From Streptosporangium pseudovulgare (GTDB lineage: Bacteria > Actinomycetota > Actinomycetes > Streptosporangiales > Streptosporangiaceae): 64,000 nucleotides of DNA. A program made the translations under genes and the position numbers. The notes under the pieces were generated by a model that searched no databases, was not told the origin of the DNA, and was given only the letters and a program-made list of their open reading frames with translations. Shown here piece after piece: positions 42,915 to 51,366 of the stretch. Within the stretch, counting starts at the first letter, position 1; every line of letters begins with the position of its first letter. The stretch lies in assembly GCF_014648055.1 (NCBI RefSeq), contig NZ_BMQJ01000015.1:186001-250000 (forward strand), given 5' to 3'.

Positions 42915-45900
42915 GTGGAGTTTCGCGTTCTAGGAGCGCTCGAAGTCACCGCGGACGGACAACGCGTGGATCTCGGTGGTATCCGGCAGCAGACCGTCCT
43001 GGCCACTCTTCTCCTGGACGCCAACCGGACGGTGGCCACGGGCCGCCTCATGGAGGCCATCTACGGGGACGACCCGCCCGCCACGTCGCGGGCCCAGGTG
43101 CAGATCTGCATCTCGGCGCTGAGACGGCTCTTCGCCGGTCACGGCGGTGAAGAGGTGATCGTGACGAGGTCGCAGGGGTACGCGCTGCGCGCCGACGACG
43201 AGCAGATAGACGCGTGCCGCTTCGAGAACCTCGTGCTTCGGGCCCGCCGCGCCCGTGACGGCGGCGATCTCGAGGAGGCCGTCAGGCACTACCGCGAGGC
43301 GCTCTCGCTGTGGCGGGGGCCGGCCCTGGAGGGCATCGACAGCCGGCTGGTGCAGTCGGTCGCGACCCGCCTCGCCGAGCAGCGGATCACCTCCAACGAG
43401 GACTGCCTCCAGCTGGAGCTCGACCTCGGCCGCCACCACGAGCTGGTCGGCGAGCTCACCCGGCTCGTGGAGGAGTACCCGCTGCGCGAGCGGCTCCTCG
43501 GCCAGCTCATGACGGCGCTGTACCGCTCGGGCCGGCAGGCCGAGGCGCTCCAGGTCTATCGCGACGCCCGGCGCACCATGATCGACGAGCTGGGCATCGA
43601 GCCCAACGAGCGGCTGCAGCAGCTCGAACACGCGATCCTCACCTCCGACGAGAGCCTCGACGCCCCCCAGGCGCCCGCGCGGGCCGGGGCCGCGCCGCAG
43701 GCCCCCGTCCCGGCGGTGCCCGGCATGCTCCCGGCCGGCATCGCCGACTTCATCGGCCGCGCCGAGCAGGTGGACGTCATCCGCAGGCGGCTGACCGTCG
43801 CCTCCGACGGCGCGGCGCGCTTCGCCGTACCGATCGTCGTGGTCACCGGCCGGGCGGGGATCGGCAAGACCAGCGTCGCGGTCCACGCCGCGCACAGCGT
43901 GATGGAGCACTTCCCCGACGGCCAGCTCTTCGCCAGCCTGCACAGCGGCGTGTCCCGCCCGGTCAGCCCGCTGCAGGTGCTCGAACGGTTCCTGCGCACC
44001 CTCGGCATACCCGGCACCGCCCTGCCCGACGGGCTGGACGAGCGGGCCGAGACGTACCGGACGCTGCTGGCCGACCGCAGGATGCTGATCGTGCTGGACG
44101 ACGTGGGCAGCGAGAGCCAGGTCCTGCCGCTGCTGCCGGGCAACCCCGCCTCGGCCGTCATCATCACCAGCCGCAGCCGGCTCGCCGGGCTGGCCGGCGT
44201 CACCCACGTCGACGTGGACCTCTTCGACCCGGCCCACTCGGTGGACCTGCTCTCCCACGTGGCCGGGACCGACCGCGTGCGGTCCGAGTCGGGCTCCGCC
44301 GCGGCGCTCGCCGAGCTGTGCGGGCACCTGCCGCTGGCGCTGCGCATCGCCGGCGCCCGCCTCGCCGCGCGCCCGCACTGGAGCGTCGAGCAGCTGGTGG
44401 GCCGGCTGCGCGACGAGACCCGCAGGCTCGACGAGCTGATGCACGGCGAGATGGGCATCCGCGCCAGCCTCTCCCTGACCTACGACGGCATCAGCGAGGA
44501 GGCCCGCCGGCTGTTCCGGCGGCTGGCGATCCTCGACTCCCACGTCTTCTCCGGGTGGACCGGCGCGGCCCTGCTGAAGCAACCGCTCCTGGAGGCCCAG
44601 GACCTGCTGGACGACCTGGCCGACGCCCAGCTCGTCGAGGTCGTCGGCACCGGGCGGGGCGTGCACACCCAGTACCGCTTCCACGACCTCGTCCGGGTGT
44701 TCGCCCGGGAACGCCTCGCCGCCGAGGAGCCCGCCGCCGAGCGCGGCGCCGCGCTCAGCCGGGTGCTGAGCGGGCTGCTCATCCTCGTGGACGCGGCCCG
44801 ATGCCGCGAGTTCGGGACCTGCCCGCAGGTCTTCGCGGAGACGGAGATCCCCCGGGTGCTGCCCGACGAACTGGTGCGGCAGCTCGTCACCGAGCCGATC
44901 GCGTGGTTCGAGCGCGAGCGCCCCCTCCTGGTGTACGGCATCCGCCAGGCGGCGCAGGCCGGTCTCGGAGAGCTGTGCTGGCGGCTCGCGACGACCGCCG
45001 CCACGTTCTTCGAGTCGAGGGTCTACCTCGACGACTGGCGCGAGACCCACGAGATCGCCCTGGAGGCCGCCCGCGGCACCGGGGACAAACGCGGCCAGGC
45101 GGAGATCCTGTACACCGCCGGCTCGTTGTCGTTCAACGAGCAGCGCTTCGGCGACGCGCGGCGTGAGTTCGAGGCGGCGGTCGAGCTCTTCCAGGCCGTC
45201 GGCGACGAGCGGCGGACCGCCCTGGCCGTCCGCAGCATCGCGACCATGGAACGTATGAACGGCCACTTCGAGGCGGCCGCGGAGGACTACGAGAAGGCAT
45301 TGGGGATCTTCCGCTCCGTCGGCGACGACGTCGCCGCGGCGCAGACGCTGCACAGCCTCGCCCAGCTCCGCCTCGACTGCGACGACCCCGAGGGCGCGAA
45401 GACGATGCTCGCCGAGGCCCTGACGCTCAGCAAGTCCGGGGGTGACCGCAGGGTGACCGCCCAGGTGCTGCACCGCATGGGCCTGGCCCACCTCCAGGCA
45501 CGCGAGTTCGGCCTGGCGGCGGGCGCCTTCGAGGAGGCGCTGACGGCGGTGCGGGAGATCGGCGACTCCACGGGCGAGGCGTTCAGCCTGCACGGCCTGG
45601 GCATCGCCCGGCTGCGTCAGGGACGCATCGCCGAGGCCGACGCCATGCTGCACCAGGCGCTGGAGCCGGCCGGCAGCTCCCGCCACCGGCTCGCCGAGGC
45701 GCAGGTGCTCGCCGGGCTGGGCGAGCTGGCCCTCGTGTCCGGCGACCCGGATCAGGCCGCCGTCCACCTGCGCAGGTCCGTCTCGCTGTTCCGCGGGATG
45801 CAGATCCCGCTCCAGGAGGCCGAGGCCCTCGCCCTGCTGAGCGAGGCGCTGCGCGCCTCCGAGGCCGACGCCGAGGCCGACGAGGCGCGGGCCAGGGCCC

Positions 45901-45998
45901 TCGAACTGACCGAGCGGCTCGACGTGCCGGCCGGGCGGAAGATCCGCGAGCGCCTGGGCGTGAAACGGCCGGGGGGCGCGACGCGGATCCTCACCTGA
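42915..45998 (+). CDS. SARP-type regulator (AfsR-like: DNA-binding, BTAD, NB-ARC, TPR)
   Basis: 1027 residues; the GTG at 42915 has AAGGAG 6 nt upstream and gives the standard start VEFRVLGALEV. Order: OmpR-like DNA-binding domain (about 1-95), BTAD (about 96-245, with CRFENLVLRARRA and ALQVYRDARRTMIDELGIEPNERL), NB-ARC with Walker A VTGRAGIGKTS near residue 315, and TPRs over the last 300 residues (FSLHGLGIARLRQGRIAEADAML). AfsR-like proteins activate antibiotic clusters by binding heptamer direct repeats near promoters. It is a leading candidate to read the shared promoter elements. Confidence 0.93.
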   Translation: MEFRVLGALEVTADGQRVDLGGIRQQTVLATLLLDANRTVATGRLMEAIYGDDPPATSRAQVQICISALRRLFAGHGGEEVIVTRSQGYALRADDEQIDACRFENLVLRARRARDGGDLEEAVRHYREALSLWRGPALEGIDSRLVQSVATRLAEQRITSNEDCLQLELDLGRHHELVGELTRLVEEYPLRERLLGQLMTALYRSGRQAEALQVYRDARRTMIDELGIEPNERLQQLEHAILTSDESLDAPQAPARAGAAPQAPVPAVPGMLPAGIADFIGRAEQVDVIRRRLTVASDGAARFAVPIVVVTGRAGIGKTSVAVHAAHSVMEHFPDGQLFASLHSGVSRPVSPLQVLERFLRTLGIPGTALPDGLDERAETYRTLLADRRMLIVLDDVGSESQVLPLLPGNPASAVIITSRSRLAGLAGVTHVDVDLFDPAHSVDLLSHVAGTDRVRSESGSAAALAELCGHLPLALRIAGARLAARPHWSVEQLVGRLRDETRRLDELMHGEMGIRASLSLTYDGISEEARRLFRRLAILDSHVFSGWTGAALLKQPLLEAQDLLDDLADAQLVEVVGTGRGVHTQYRFHDLVRVFARERLAAEEPAAERGAALSRVLSGLLILVDAARCREFGTCPQVFAETEIPRVLPDELVRQLVTEPIAWFERERPLLVYGIRQAAQAGLGELCWRLATTAATFFESRVYLDDWRETHEIALEAARGTGDKRGQAEILYTAGSLSFNEQRFGDARREFEAAVELFQAVGDERRTALAVRSIATMERMNGHFEAAAEDYEKALGIFRSVGDDVAAAQTLHSLAQLRLDCDDPEGAKTMLAEALTLSKSGGDRRVTAQVLHRMGLAHLQAREFGLAAGAFEEALTAVREIGDSTGEAFSLHGLGIARLRQGRIAEADAMLHQALEPAGSSRHRLAEAQVLAGLGELALVSGDPDQAAVHLRRSVSLFRGMQIPLQEAEALALLSEALRASEADAEADEARARALELTERLDVPAGRKIRERLGVKRPGGATRILT

Positions 45999-46174
45999 CG
46001 CCGCCGGGATTTTCGTGACGGCCGTCCGGACCGCCGCGCTCGCACTCTCGGAGATGCGCCCGGATCACCGCGCCGTGATGATGAGGAAACAGGAATCGGC
46101 CTACGGACCTGCGCGGATCGCGGATCTGCTCACACGCCGCCATTGACGTTTGTCTGGCGATGGGAGGAACCCGG

Positions 46175-46447
46175 ATGAATGGCAATCGTCCCGGCGAGCT
46201 CAGCCTCTCGGTCATCGAGGGCAAGGTCGCGGAGATCTGGAAGCACGTGCTCGACGTGCCGGACGGGATGGAGGACGCCACGTTCTTCGACCTCGAAGGG
46301 GAGTCGATCTCAGCGGTCCGCCTGGTGTCCCGGATCGAGGATGAGCTCGGCGTCTCCATCGACGTGGGCGACATCTTCGAGGAGGACCCGAACCTGGAGG
46401 CGCTGGTCCGGAAGGTCGCCGGCCAGGCCGAGGTCTCCGCGGTCTAG
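46175..46447 (+). CDS. Free-standing acyl/peptidyl carrier protein
   Basis: 90 residues from ATG 46175 (GGAGGAA 6 nt upstream). The four-helix carrier fold is shown by VAEIWKHVLDVPDGMEDATFFDLEGESISAVRLVSRIEDELGVSIDV, with the phosphopantetheine Ser at residue 44 (EGESISAV) and DIFEEDPNLEALVRKVA as the last helix. The sequence is nearer to NRPS-type carriers than fatty-acid ACP. It likely holds an amino-acid-derived unit during tailoring, as SgcC2 does in C-1027; that parallel is inferred. No dedicated adenylation gene is visible in the window. Confidence 0.9.
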   Translation: MNGNRPGELSLSVIEGKVAEIWKHVLDVPDGMEDATFFDLEGESISAVRLVSRIEDELGVSIDVGDIFEEDPNLEALVRKVAGQAEVSAV

Positions 46448-46468
46448 CGGTCCCGGGCACGGACACAC

Positions 46469-46531
46469 GGACACGGGAAAGGCCGTTCCCTTCCGAGAGC
46501 CCCTCGGAAGGGAACGGCCTTTCCCGTGTCC
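46469..46531 (+). terminator. Perfect 29-bp inverted repeat terminator
   Basis: Left arm 46469-46497 and right arm 46503-46531 are exact complements around AGCCC. It starts 22 nt past the carrier-protein stop. Confidence 0.9.
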
Positions 46532-46700
46532 GGCCCATGGTTCTCCAGGCTCACGGCCCGGGACCCACGGTCGTTCACGGGCCCGCATCGCGATGAACCG
46601 GTCGATCGGACACCTCCTGCTCCCGCCCCGCGCGCCCGGCTGCTCCACCGGACCGGAAATTCGGGTGCGGACCATCGGTGGGATGGTGTGTCATCGGAAG

Positions 46701-47567
46701 ATGAAGGTCAAACTGGGCAGGCCGGGGGCCGATGGGCTCGGTGACATGCTGCGGGTGCTGGCGGAGTGGCAGGACGACAGCGCGCCCGTGCAGTTGCACC
46801 CGGGGGATGTGGGGTGGTTCTGGCGGTTCGGTGCGCAGCGGACGGCGGAGGCCACGCGGACCTGGAGCCGGGCCGGGCAGGTTCTGGCGATCGGGCTGCT
46901 GGACGGTGCGGAGCTGCTGCGGTTGGCGTTCGCTCCTCAGGCGTTGCGGGACGAGGAGCTGGCGCGGCAGGTGGCCGAGGACGTGTCGGCGCCTGAGCGC
47001 GGGGTGCTGCCCAGGGGCAGGGTGTACGTCGAGGCGCCGACGGAGGCGCTGGTCCAGGACCTGTTGTCCGAGGACGGCTGGGAGAGCGGCGAGCCGTGGA
47101 CACTGCTTCGGCGTGACCTCGGGGCGCCTGTGCCGGATCCCGGCGTTCGCGTCGAAGTGGTCGGGCCGGAACAGGCGGACGAGTGGGCCGCGGTCCTGCG
47201 GGCGTCGTTCGACGGGTCGACGTTCACCGGCGAGCGCTGGCACGCGATGGCGGCGGGTGCACCGTATGCCGACGCGCGGTGCCTGGCCGTTCGCGATGAG
47301 CGGGGCGAGGCGGTGGCGGCCGTGATCGTGTGGTCGGCGGGTGAAGGCAGGATCGGGCTGATCGAGCCGATGGGGGTGCACCGGGCGCACCGCGGTCACG
47401 GTTACGGCCGGGCGATCACGCTCGCCGCGGCGCGGGCACTCCAGGAGTCGGGTTCGTCCAGCGTGGTCGTGTACACCCCGAGCTCCAACGTCGGCGCCGT
47501 CGCCACCTACCGGTCGGCCGACCTGGAGCAGTTGTCCGAAAGACGGGACGTGTACCGCAACGCTTGA
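46701..47567 (+). CDS. GNAT-type N-acetyltransferase
   Basis: About 288 residues; the start is uncertain (46683 or 46701), with no clear ribosome site for either. The C-terminal 130 residues are a GNAT domain: CLAVRDERGEAVAAVIVWSA, GLIEPMGVHRAHRGHGYGRAITLAAARAL (the acetyl-CoA R/QxxGxG/A signature) and VVVYTPSSNVGAVATYRSA. The N-terminal half may be a decayed first GNAT copy. Substrate unknown; self-resistance by acetylation is one possibility but unsupported. Confidence 0.82.
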   Translation: MKVKLGRPGADGLGDMLRVLAEWQDDSAPVQLHPGDVGWFWRFGAQRTAEATRTWSRAGQVLAIGLLDGAELLRLAFAPQALRDEELARQVAEDVSAPERGVLPRGRVYVEAPTEALVQDLLSEDGWESGEPWTLLRRDLGAPVPDPGVRVEVVGPEQADEWAAVLRASFDGSTFTGERWHAMAAGAPYADARCLAVRDERGEAVAAVIVWSAGEGRIGLIEPMGVHRAHRGHGYGRAITLAAARALQESGSSSVVVYTPSSNVGAVATYRSADLEQLSERRDVYRNA

Positions 47568-47876
47568 GATTTTCGGTGTGTGGCCGGGGTGCGGTCGGAG
47601 AGAGAACGCGGGCAGAGATGCCAGGCGCGTGGCACGGCCGGAGCAGTGGAGGCGGTGACGCCTCTTCGGCGCGGCCGTCTTTCCTGCTCGGCGGTCTCCT
47701 CCGAAGCCCTGACCGGCTCGCCGCCCGCCACCACTTCGGCGGCGTGGTGGTGGGCGGCGAGCCGTGGTGGAGTCCACGCCGACCGGGTCGAGGCCGGCCG
47801 GCCCGCGGGCGGCGGCCGGCCGGGATCGCGGACCGGAGCGCGGGCGAGTCCCTCCGGCCTCGACTCCGTACAGGCC
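47568..47876. other. Intergenic region, no gene seen
   Basis: 309 bases between convergent GNAT and monooxygenase genes; GC-rich, with no supported gene and no clear terminator. Confidence 0.45.
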
Positions 47877-49061
47877 CTAGATGTAGAAGGTGTCGGGCTC
47901 CAGGCCGCAGAGGATGCGGCCGTACAGCTCGGCGTTGGTGTTCGGGTGCATCAGGGCGTGCAGGTTCATGGCGCTGATGTCGCGGGCGATCCGCTGGATC
48001 GGCACGTGGGTGTAGATCGACGACCCGCCGCTGGCCGTGGCGTAGATGTCCACGGCCTCCTTGGCGAGGCGGCACGCCGCCCCCATGTCCGCGCGCGCCT
48101 TGACCCGCTCCTCCAGCGTCCACTGCTCGCCGCTGACGCCCTTGCCGTCCACCAGGCCGGCCAGCCGTCCCGCGTGGAACTCGGCCTCGTCGACCTTCAT
48201 GGCCGCCTCGGCGACCTGCAGGTGCGTCAGGGGCGCCTCACGCTGGCTGGAGTACCCGGTGTAGGTGATCTTCCGCTCGGGGAGCCGCTGGAAGAACGCC
48301 TCCTGGGCGGCCTTCGCCAGGCCGACCGCGGTGCCGACCGAGGAGGCCGAGGCGACCGGCAGCAGCGGGACGCGGTAGATCGGCGAGGCCGCGTTCAGCT
48401 TCGAGGCGTACTGCCCGGCGAGCACCGCGGGCAGGGGCAGGACGCGCTCGGCGGGGATGAAGACGTCCTTGGCGACGGTGCTGACACTGCCGGTGCCCTT
48501 CAGGCCCGAGGTGTTCCAGTCGTCCACGATCTCCAGGTCCGACATCGGGACCAGCGCCATGATCGGCATCGGCTCGACGCCCGGACCGGCCTGGATGGCG
48601 ATGATCTCCTGCCAGTGGCTGTGCCAGGCGCCGCTGACGAAGCCCCAGCGGCCGTTGACGACCACGCCGCCGTCCACGGGGGTGGCCATGGCGCTCGGGC
48701 TCAGCGTCCCGCACACCCGGACGTCGGGCGTGGAGAACACCTCGTCCTGGACCTCGTCGGGGAACATGCAGGTCATCCAGGTGGGGATCCAGTAGACGGA
48801 CGCCGTCCACGCGGTGGATCCGTCGGCCTTGGCCAGCTCGGCGGCGACCTCGACGAGGGTGCGGGTGTCGGCCTCGTAGCCGCCGTAGTGGGCGGGCACC
48901 CTCAGCTTGAAGACGCCGGCGTCGGCCAGGGCCTGGATCGACTCGTCGTGAAGCCGACGGTTCTCCTCCGACCAGGCCGCGTTCTTCCGCAGCACCGGCA
49001 GCAGTTCGGACGCGCGGCGAACGAGCTCTTCCCGCGCCGGGACATCGGTCGTCAGCACCAT
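47877..49061 (-). CDS. Acyl-CoA-dehydrogenase-fold FADH2-dependent monooxygenase
   Basis: 394 residues from a start at 49061. The sequence (LADAGVFKLRVPAHYGGYEADTRTLVEVAAELAKADGSTAW, MTCMFPDEVQDEVFS, NGRWGFVSGAWHSHWQ) follows the group D flavin monooxygenase/oxidase pattern of HpaH C2, HsaA and related enzymes rather than true acyl-CoA dehydrogenases. It uses reduced flavin made by a separate reductase, here probably the one at 22845. The expected substrate is a phenolic (tyrosine- or anthranilate-like) unit, free or carrier-bound. It lies close to the carrier-protein and prephenate-dehydrogenase genes. Confidence 0.88.
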   Translation of the reverse strand: MVLTTDVPAREELVRRASELLPVLRKNAAWSEENRRLHDESIQALADAGVFKLRVPAHYGGYEADTRTLVEVAAELAKADGSTAWTASVYWIPTWMTCMFPDEVQDEVFSTPDVRVCGTLSPSAMATPVDGGVVVNGRWGFVSGAWHSHWQEIIAIQAGPGVEPMPIMALVPMSDLEIVDDWNTSGLKGTGSVSTVAKDVFIPAERVLPLPAVLAGQYASKLNAASPIYRVPLLPVASASSVGTAVGLAKAAQEAFFQRLPERKITYTGYSSQREAPLTHLQVAEAAMKVDEAEFHAGRLAGLVDGKGVSGEQWTLEERVKARADMGAACRLAKEAVDIYATASGGSSIYTHVPIQRIARDISAMNLHALMHPNTNAELYGRILCGLEPDTFYI

Positions 49062-49367
49062 TTCCTCCTAGTCGTCGTCGACGAGCCCCCGAGAACCGCT
49101 CCCCGGCCTCCGGCTCGCGACGCGTACAAGGCCGGCACGCTCGTCCTGTCGTCCGGGAAACACGGACCGGGAGGCGCCCGCCGGTGATCTCCTCACGAAT
49201 GTCGCATCCGCGTACGGCCGCGGCACCTTCGTGAGTGCGCTCGTCCCCCCGGTGGGGCGGGGAGGACCGGGCGGGGCGAGAAGTCCTCCGGGGAACGGCG
49301 GGAGCAGCGGTCCTTCGACGGAAACGGGGGAACGCCGGAAACGGCGGGAAAGGAACGGAGAAGCGGG
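49062..49367. other. Intergenic region, no gene seen
   Basis: 306 bases between the monooxygenase and prephenate-dehydrogenase genes on the same strand. GC-rich; any promoter for the monooxygenase is not obvious. Confidence 0.45.
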
Positions 49368-50333
49368 TCAGGCCGCCGCCTTCGGCGCCGCGGGGTGTCC
49401 GCCCGCCACACCGGCCGGGCGCGCGCCGGCGAGGAGGGCACGACCGCGGTTGCCCCGGACGAGCAGGCCGGCGAGCGCGCCCGGCGTCCCGGCCGCGCCG
49501 GTCATCCCTGACACACCGGATGCTCCGGGCACACCGGACGCCCCGAACGCGCCGGGGTCCGCCCCCCGCAGCGCGGACGCGACCTCGGTGAGGTCCCGCA
49601 CCACCGCGTCGAGCACCTCGGCGATCGGGCCGGCGTTCTGCCGCAGGATGTCGCACCACAGGTCGGGGGAACCGCCCGCGATCCGGGTGACGTCCCGCAG
49701 GCCCTGGCCCGCCAGCGCGAGCGTGGTCTCGTCGGCCCCCGCGAACCTCGCCGCCAGCGCCGCCGCCACCAGGTGCGGCACGTGGGAGACCGCGGCGGTG
49801 ACCCGGTCGTGGGCGTCCGGGCGGACCAGCCGGTGCTCGGCCCCGCACAGCGCCACCAGCTCCGTCACCAGGCGCACCGCGTCCGGCCGTGTCGCCGGGT
49901 GCGGGCACAGCGCCCACCGGCGGCCGGCGAACAGGTCGGCGCGCGCCGCCCCCGGCCCCGACGACTCCCCGCCCGCCATCGGATGTCCCGGCACGTAGAC
50001 CGAGACGTCGCAGCCGGCCGCCTCGGCCTCGGCGAGGATGCCCGCCTTCGTGCTCGCGACGTCGGTGTACACCCGGCCCAGCCCGCGGTCCTGGGCCTCG
50101 CGCAGCACGCCGGGGACCGTGGACGGCGGGGTGGCGATGATCACCACGTCGGCCGGGCGGTCGCCGCGGGCCGACGCCGTTCCCGCGCCCATCCGCTCGG
50201 CCTTGCGCACCGCGTACGGATCGCGGTCGGACAGGGTGACGTGGACCCCCGTACGGCGCAGCGCGAGCGCCACCGACGCCCCGATCAGGCCGCAGCCGAG
50301 AACCGCGGCACGGCGGATCTCCGTCGAAATCAT
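49368..50333 (-). CDS. tyrA: Prephenate dehydrogenase
   Basis: 321 residues from the ATG at 50333 (GGAGGACTG upstream). An NAD-binding AVLGCGLIGASVALAL start, TDVASTKAGIL, PGHPMAGGESSGPGAARADLFAGRRW and AAVSHVPHLVAAALAA (the catalytic His) are the family signatures. It makes 4-hydroxyphenylpyruvate for tyrosine. The cluster copy is preceded by shared promoter element D, pointing to a dedicated tyrosine-derived unit. The last 60 residues are an odd Gly/Ala/Ser collagen-like stretch (ASGVPGASGVSGMTGAAGTPG). Confidence 0.93.
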   Translation of the reverse strand: MISTEIRRAAVLGCGLIGASVALALRRTGVHVTLSDRDPYAVRKAERMGAGTASARGDRPADVVIIATPPSTVPGVLREAQDRGLGRVYTDVASTKAGILAEAEAAGCDVSVYVPGHPMAGGESSGPGAARADLFAGRRWALCPHPATRPDAVRLVTELVALCGAEHRLVRPDAHDRVTAAVSHVPHLVAAALAARFAGADETTLALAGQGLRDVTRIAGGSPDLWCDILRQNAGPIAEVLDAVVRDLTEVASALRGADPGAFGASGVPGASGVSGMTGAAGTPGALAGLLVRGNRGRALLAGARPAGVAGGHPAAPKAAA

Positions 50334-50849
50334 CAGTCCTCCATGGGGTGCGCTCCGGCGCGGGACGGCCGGCCACCGCCTCGGGGACGGCCGGGGACCG
50401 CCGCGGAGGCGTCCGGAAGCGGAGCGGAGACATCCGGAAGCGGCACGGTCATCGGCCGCACCGTCAGTCTCCCGGCGCCGCGTCCGGCGTTCCAGGCGGA
50501 GGGCCCTCAGCAAGGTGCCGGTCACCGGCAACTTCCTGCCAGCGCCCCGCGCGGGGCCCTCGCCGGCCATCACCGGTTCGTCCGGGTCTCCCGCCGCGAT
50601 CCCGTCCCCACTCCCCCGGCCCGCGCGGGGAGGCCGTCCGCCCGGAGGCCGGGCAACCGTACGGAGCCACTCTCCCGGCCCGCGCGGGGACGCCCGCGAA
50701 ACGGACACCGCACGCCGAGAGGTGCGGCGTCCGGCGCCGGGCGACCACGATGCGAATGTGCGGGCCCGCGAGGTCGCGGGGCGATCCCCTTCCCTCCGCC
50801 GGCCCGCCGGGCCTGCCCTGTCCCAGCCATCGAGTGAGGGAACGCCAGC
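50334..50849. other. Intergenic region with promoter element D
   Basis: 516 bases between the prephenate-dehydrogenase (minus) and SgcJ-like (plus) genes. Apart from element D (50443-50540) no gene is supported; the right part presumably has the promoter of the SgcJ-like gene. Confidence 0.55.
50443..50540 (-). promoter_or_regulatory. Shared promoter-like element, copy D (weaker)
   Basis: Minus strand: GGCAGGAAGT from 50540, TTGCTG 27 nt later (50513) and GCCTGG 16 nt after that (50497), matching A-C in order and spacing. The CGAGGACGA block is not conserved, but a GGGAGACTGACGGTG stretch resembles the GCAGAGTTGA-GTG stretch of A and B. It lies 110 nt upstream of prephenate dehydrogenase. 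Confidence 0.6.
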
Positions 50850-51260
50850 ATGAGCGCATCACCGACCATCACCGACGACATCACGGCCGTCAGCGAGGTG
50901 CCCAAGCGCATCATCGCCGCGTGGGCCGCCAACGACGCCGACGCCTTCGCCGAGGTCTTCACCGAGGACGCCACCATGGTCCTGCCCGGGGTCTTCGTCT
51001 CCGGCCGCGACGGGATCCGCGGCTACATGGCCGGGGCCTACGCCGGTCCCCTCCGGGGCACCCGGGTGGCCGGCGAGCCGATCTCGGTGCGGTTCACCGG
51101 CGCCGACGGCGCCATCCTCGTGACGCGGGGCGGCGTCCTGGTGGGCGACGAGACCCAGCCCGCGCCGGAGCGCGCGGTCCACGCCACGTGGGTCCTGGCC
51201 AAGCAGGACGGCCGGTGGCTGCTCACCGCCTACCAGAACTCCCCGGCGAACGCCGTCTGA
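50850..51260 (+). CDS. SgcJ/EcaC-type NTF2-fold protein
   Basis: 136 residues, start at 50850 with GAGGGAA 8 nt upstream. The NTF2 pattern is clear: VPKRIIAAWAANDADAFAEVFTEDATMVLPGVFVSGRDGIRGYMAGA and then HATWVLAKQDGRWLLTAYQNSP. SgcJ-like proteins occur in C-1027 and other enediyne clusters and bind or isomerise small reactive intermediates; the exact step is not known. Its presence supports the assignment of the cluster type. Confidence 0.92.
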   Translation: MSASPTITDDITAVSEVPKRIIAAWAANDADAFAEVFTEDATMVLPGVFVSGRDGIRGYMAGAYAGPLRGTRVAGEPISVRFTGADGAILVTRGGVLVGDETQPAPERAVHATWVLAKQDGRWLLTAYQNSPANAV

Positions 51261-51320
51261 CGCCTCCCGGCCGCCGGCGCCTGGCCGCGGACGGCGCGCG
51301 GAACGGACGCCGGACACGCG

Positions 51321-51351
51321 AAGGGGGACCTCCCGCCGGAGGTCCCCCTTT
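51321..51351. terminator. Bidirectional terminator between SgcJ-like and RmlA genes
   Basis: AAGGGGGACCTCC, loop CGCC, GGAGGTCCCCCTTTT: a 13-bp stem with a run of T on one side and A on the other, between convergent genes. Confidence 0.9.
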
Positions 51352-51366
51352 TCCGTGCCCGGCCCG

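Noticed and set aside
42930..45767. 945-codon frame antisense to the SARP gene
   Set aside because: Shadow frame; the SARP has all domains in the sense strand.
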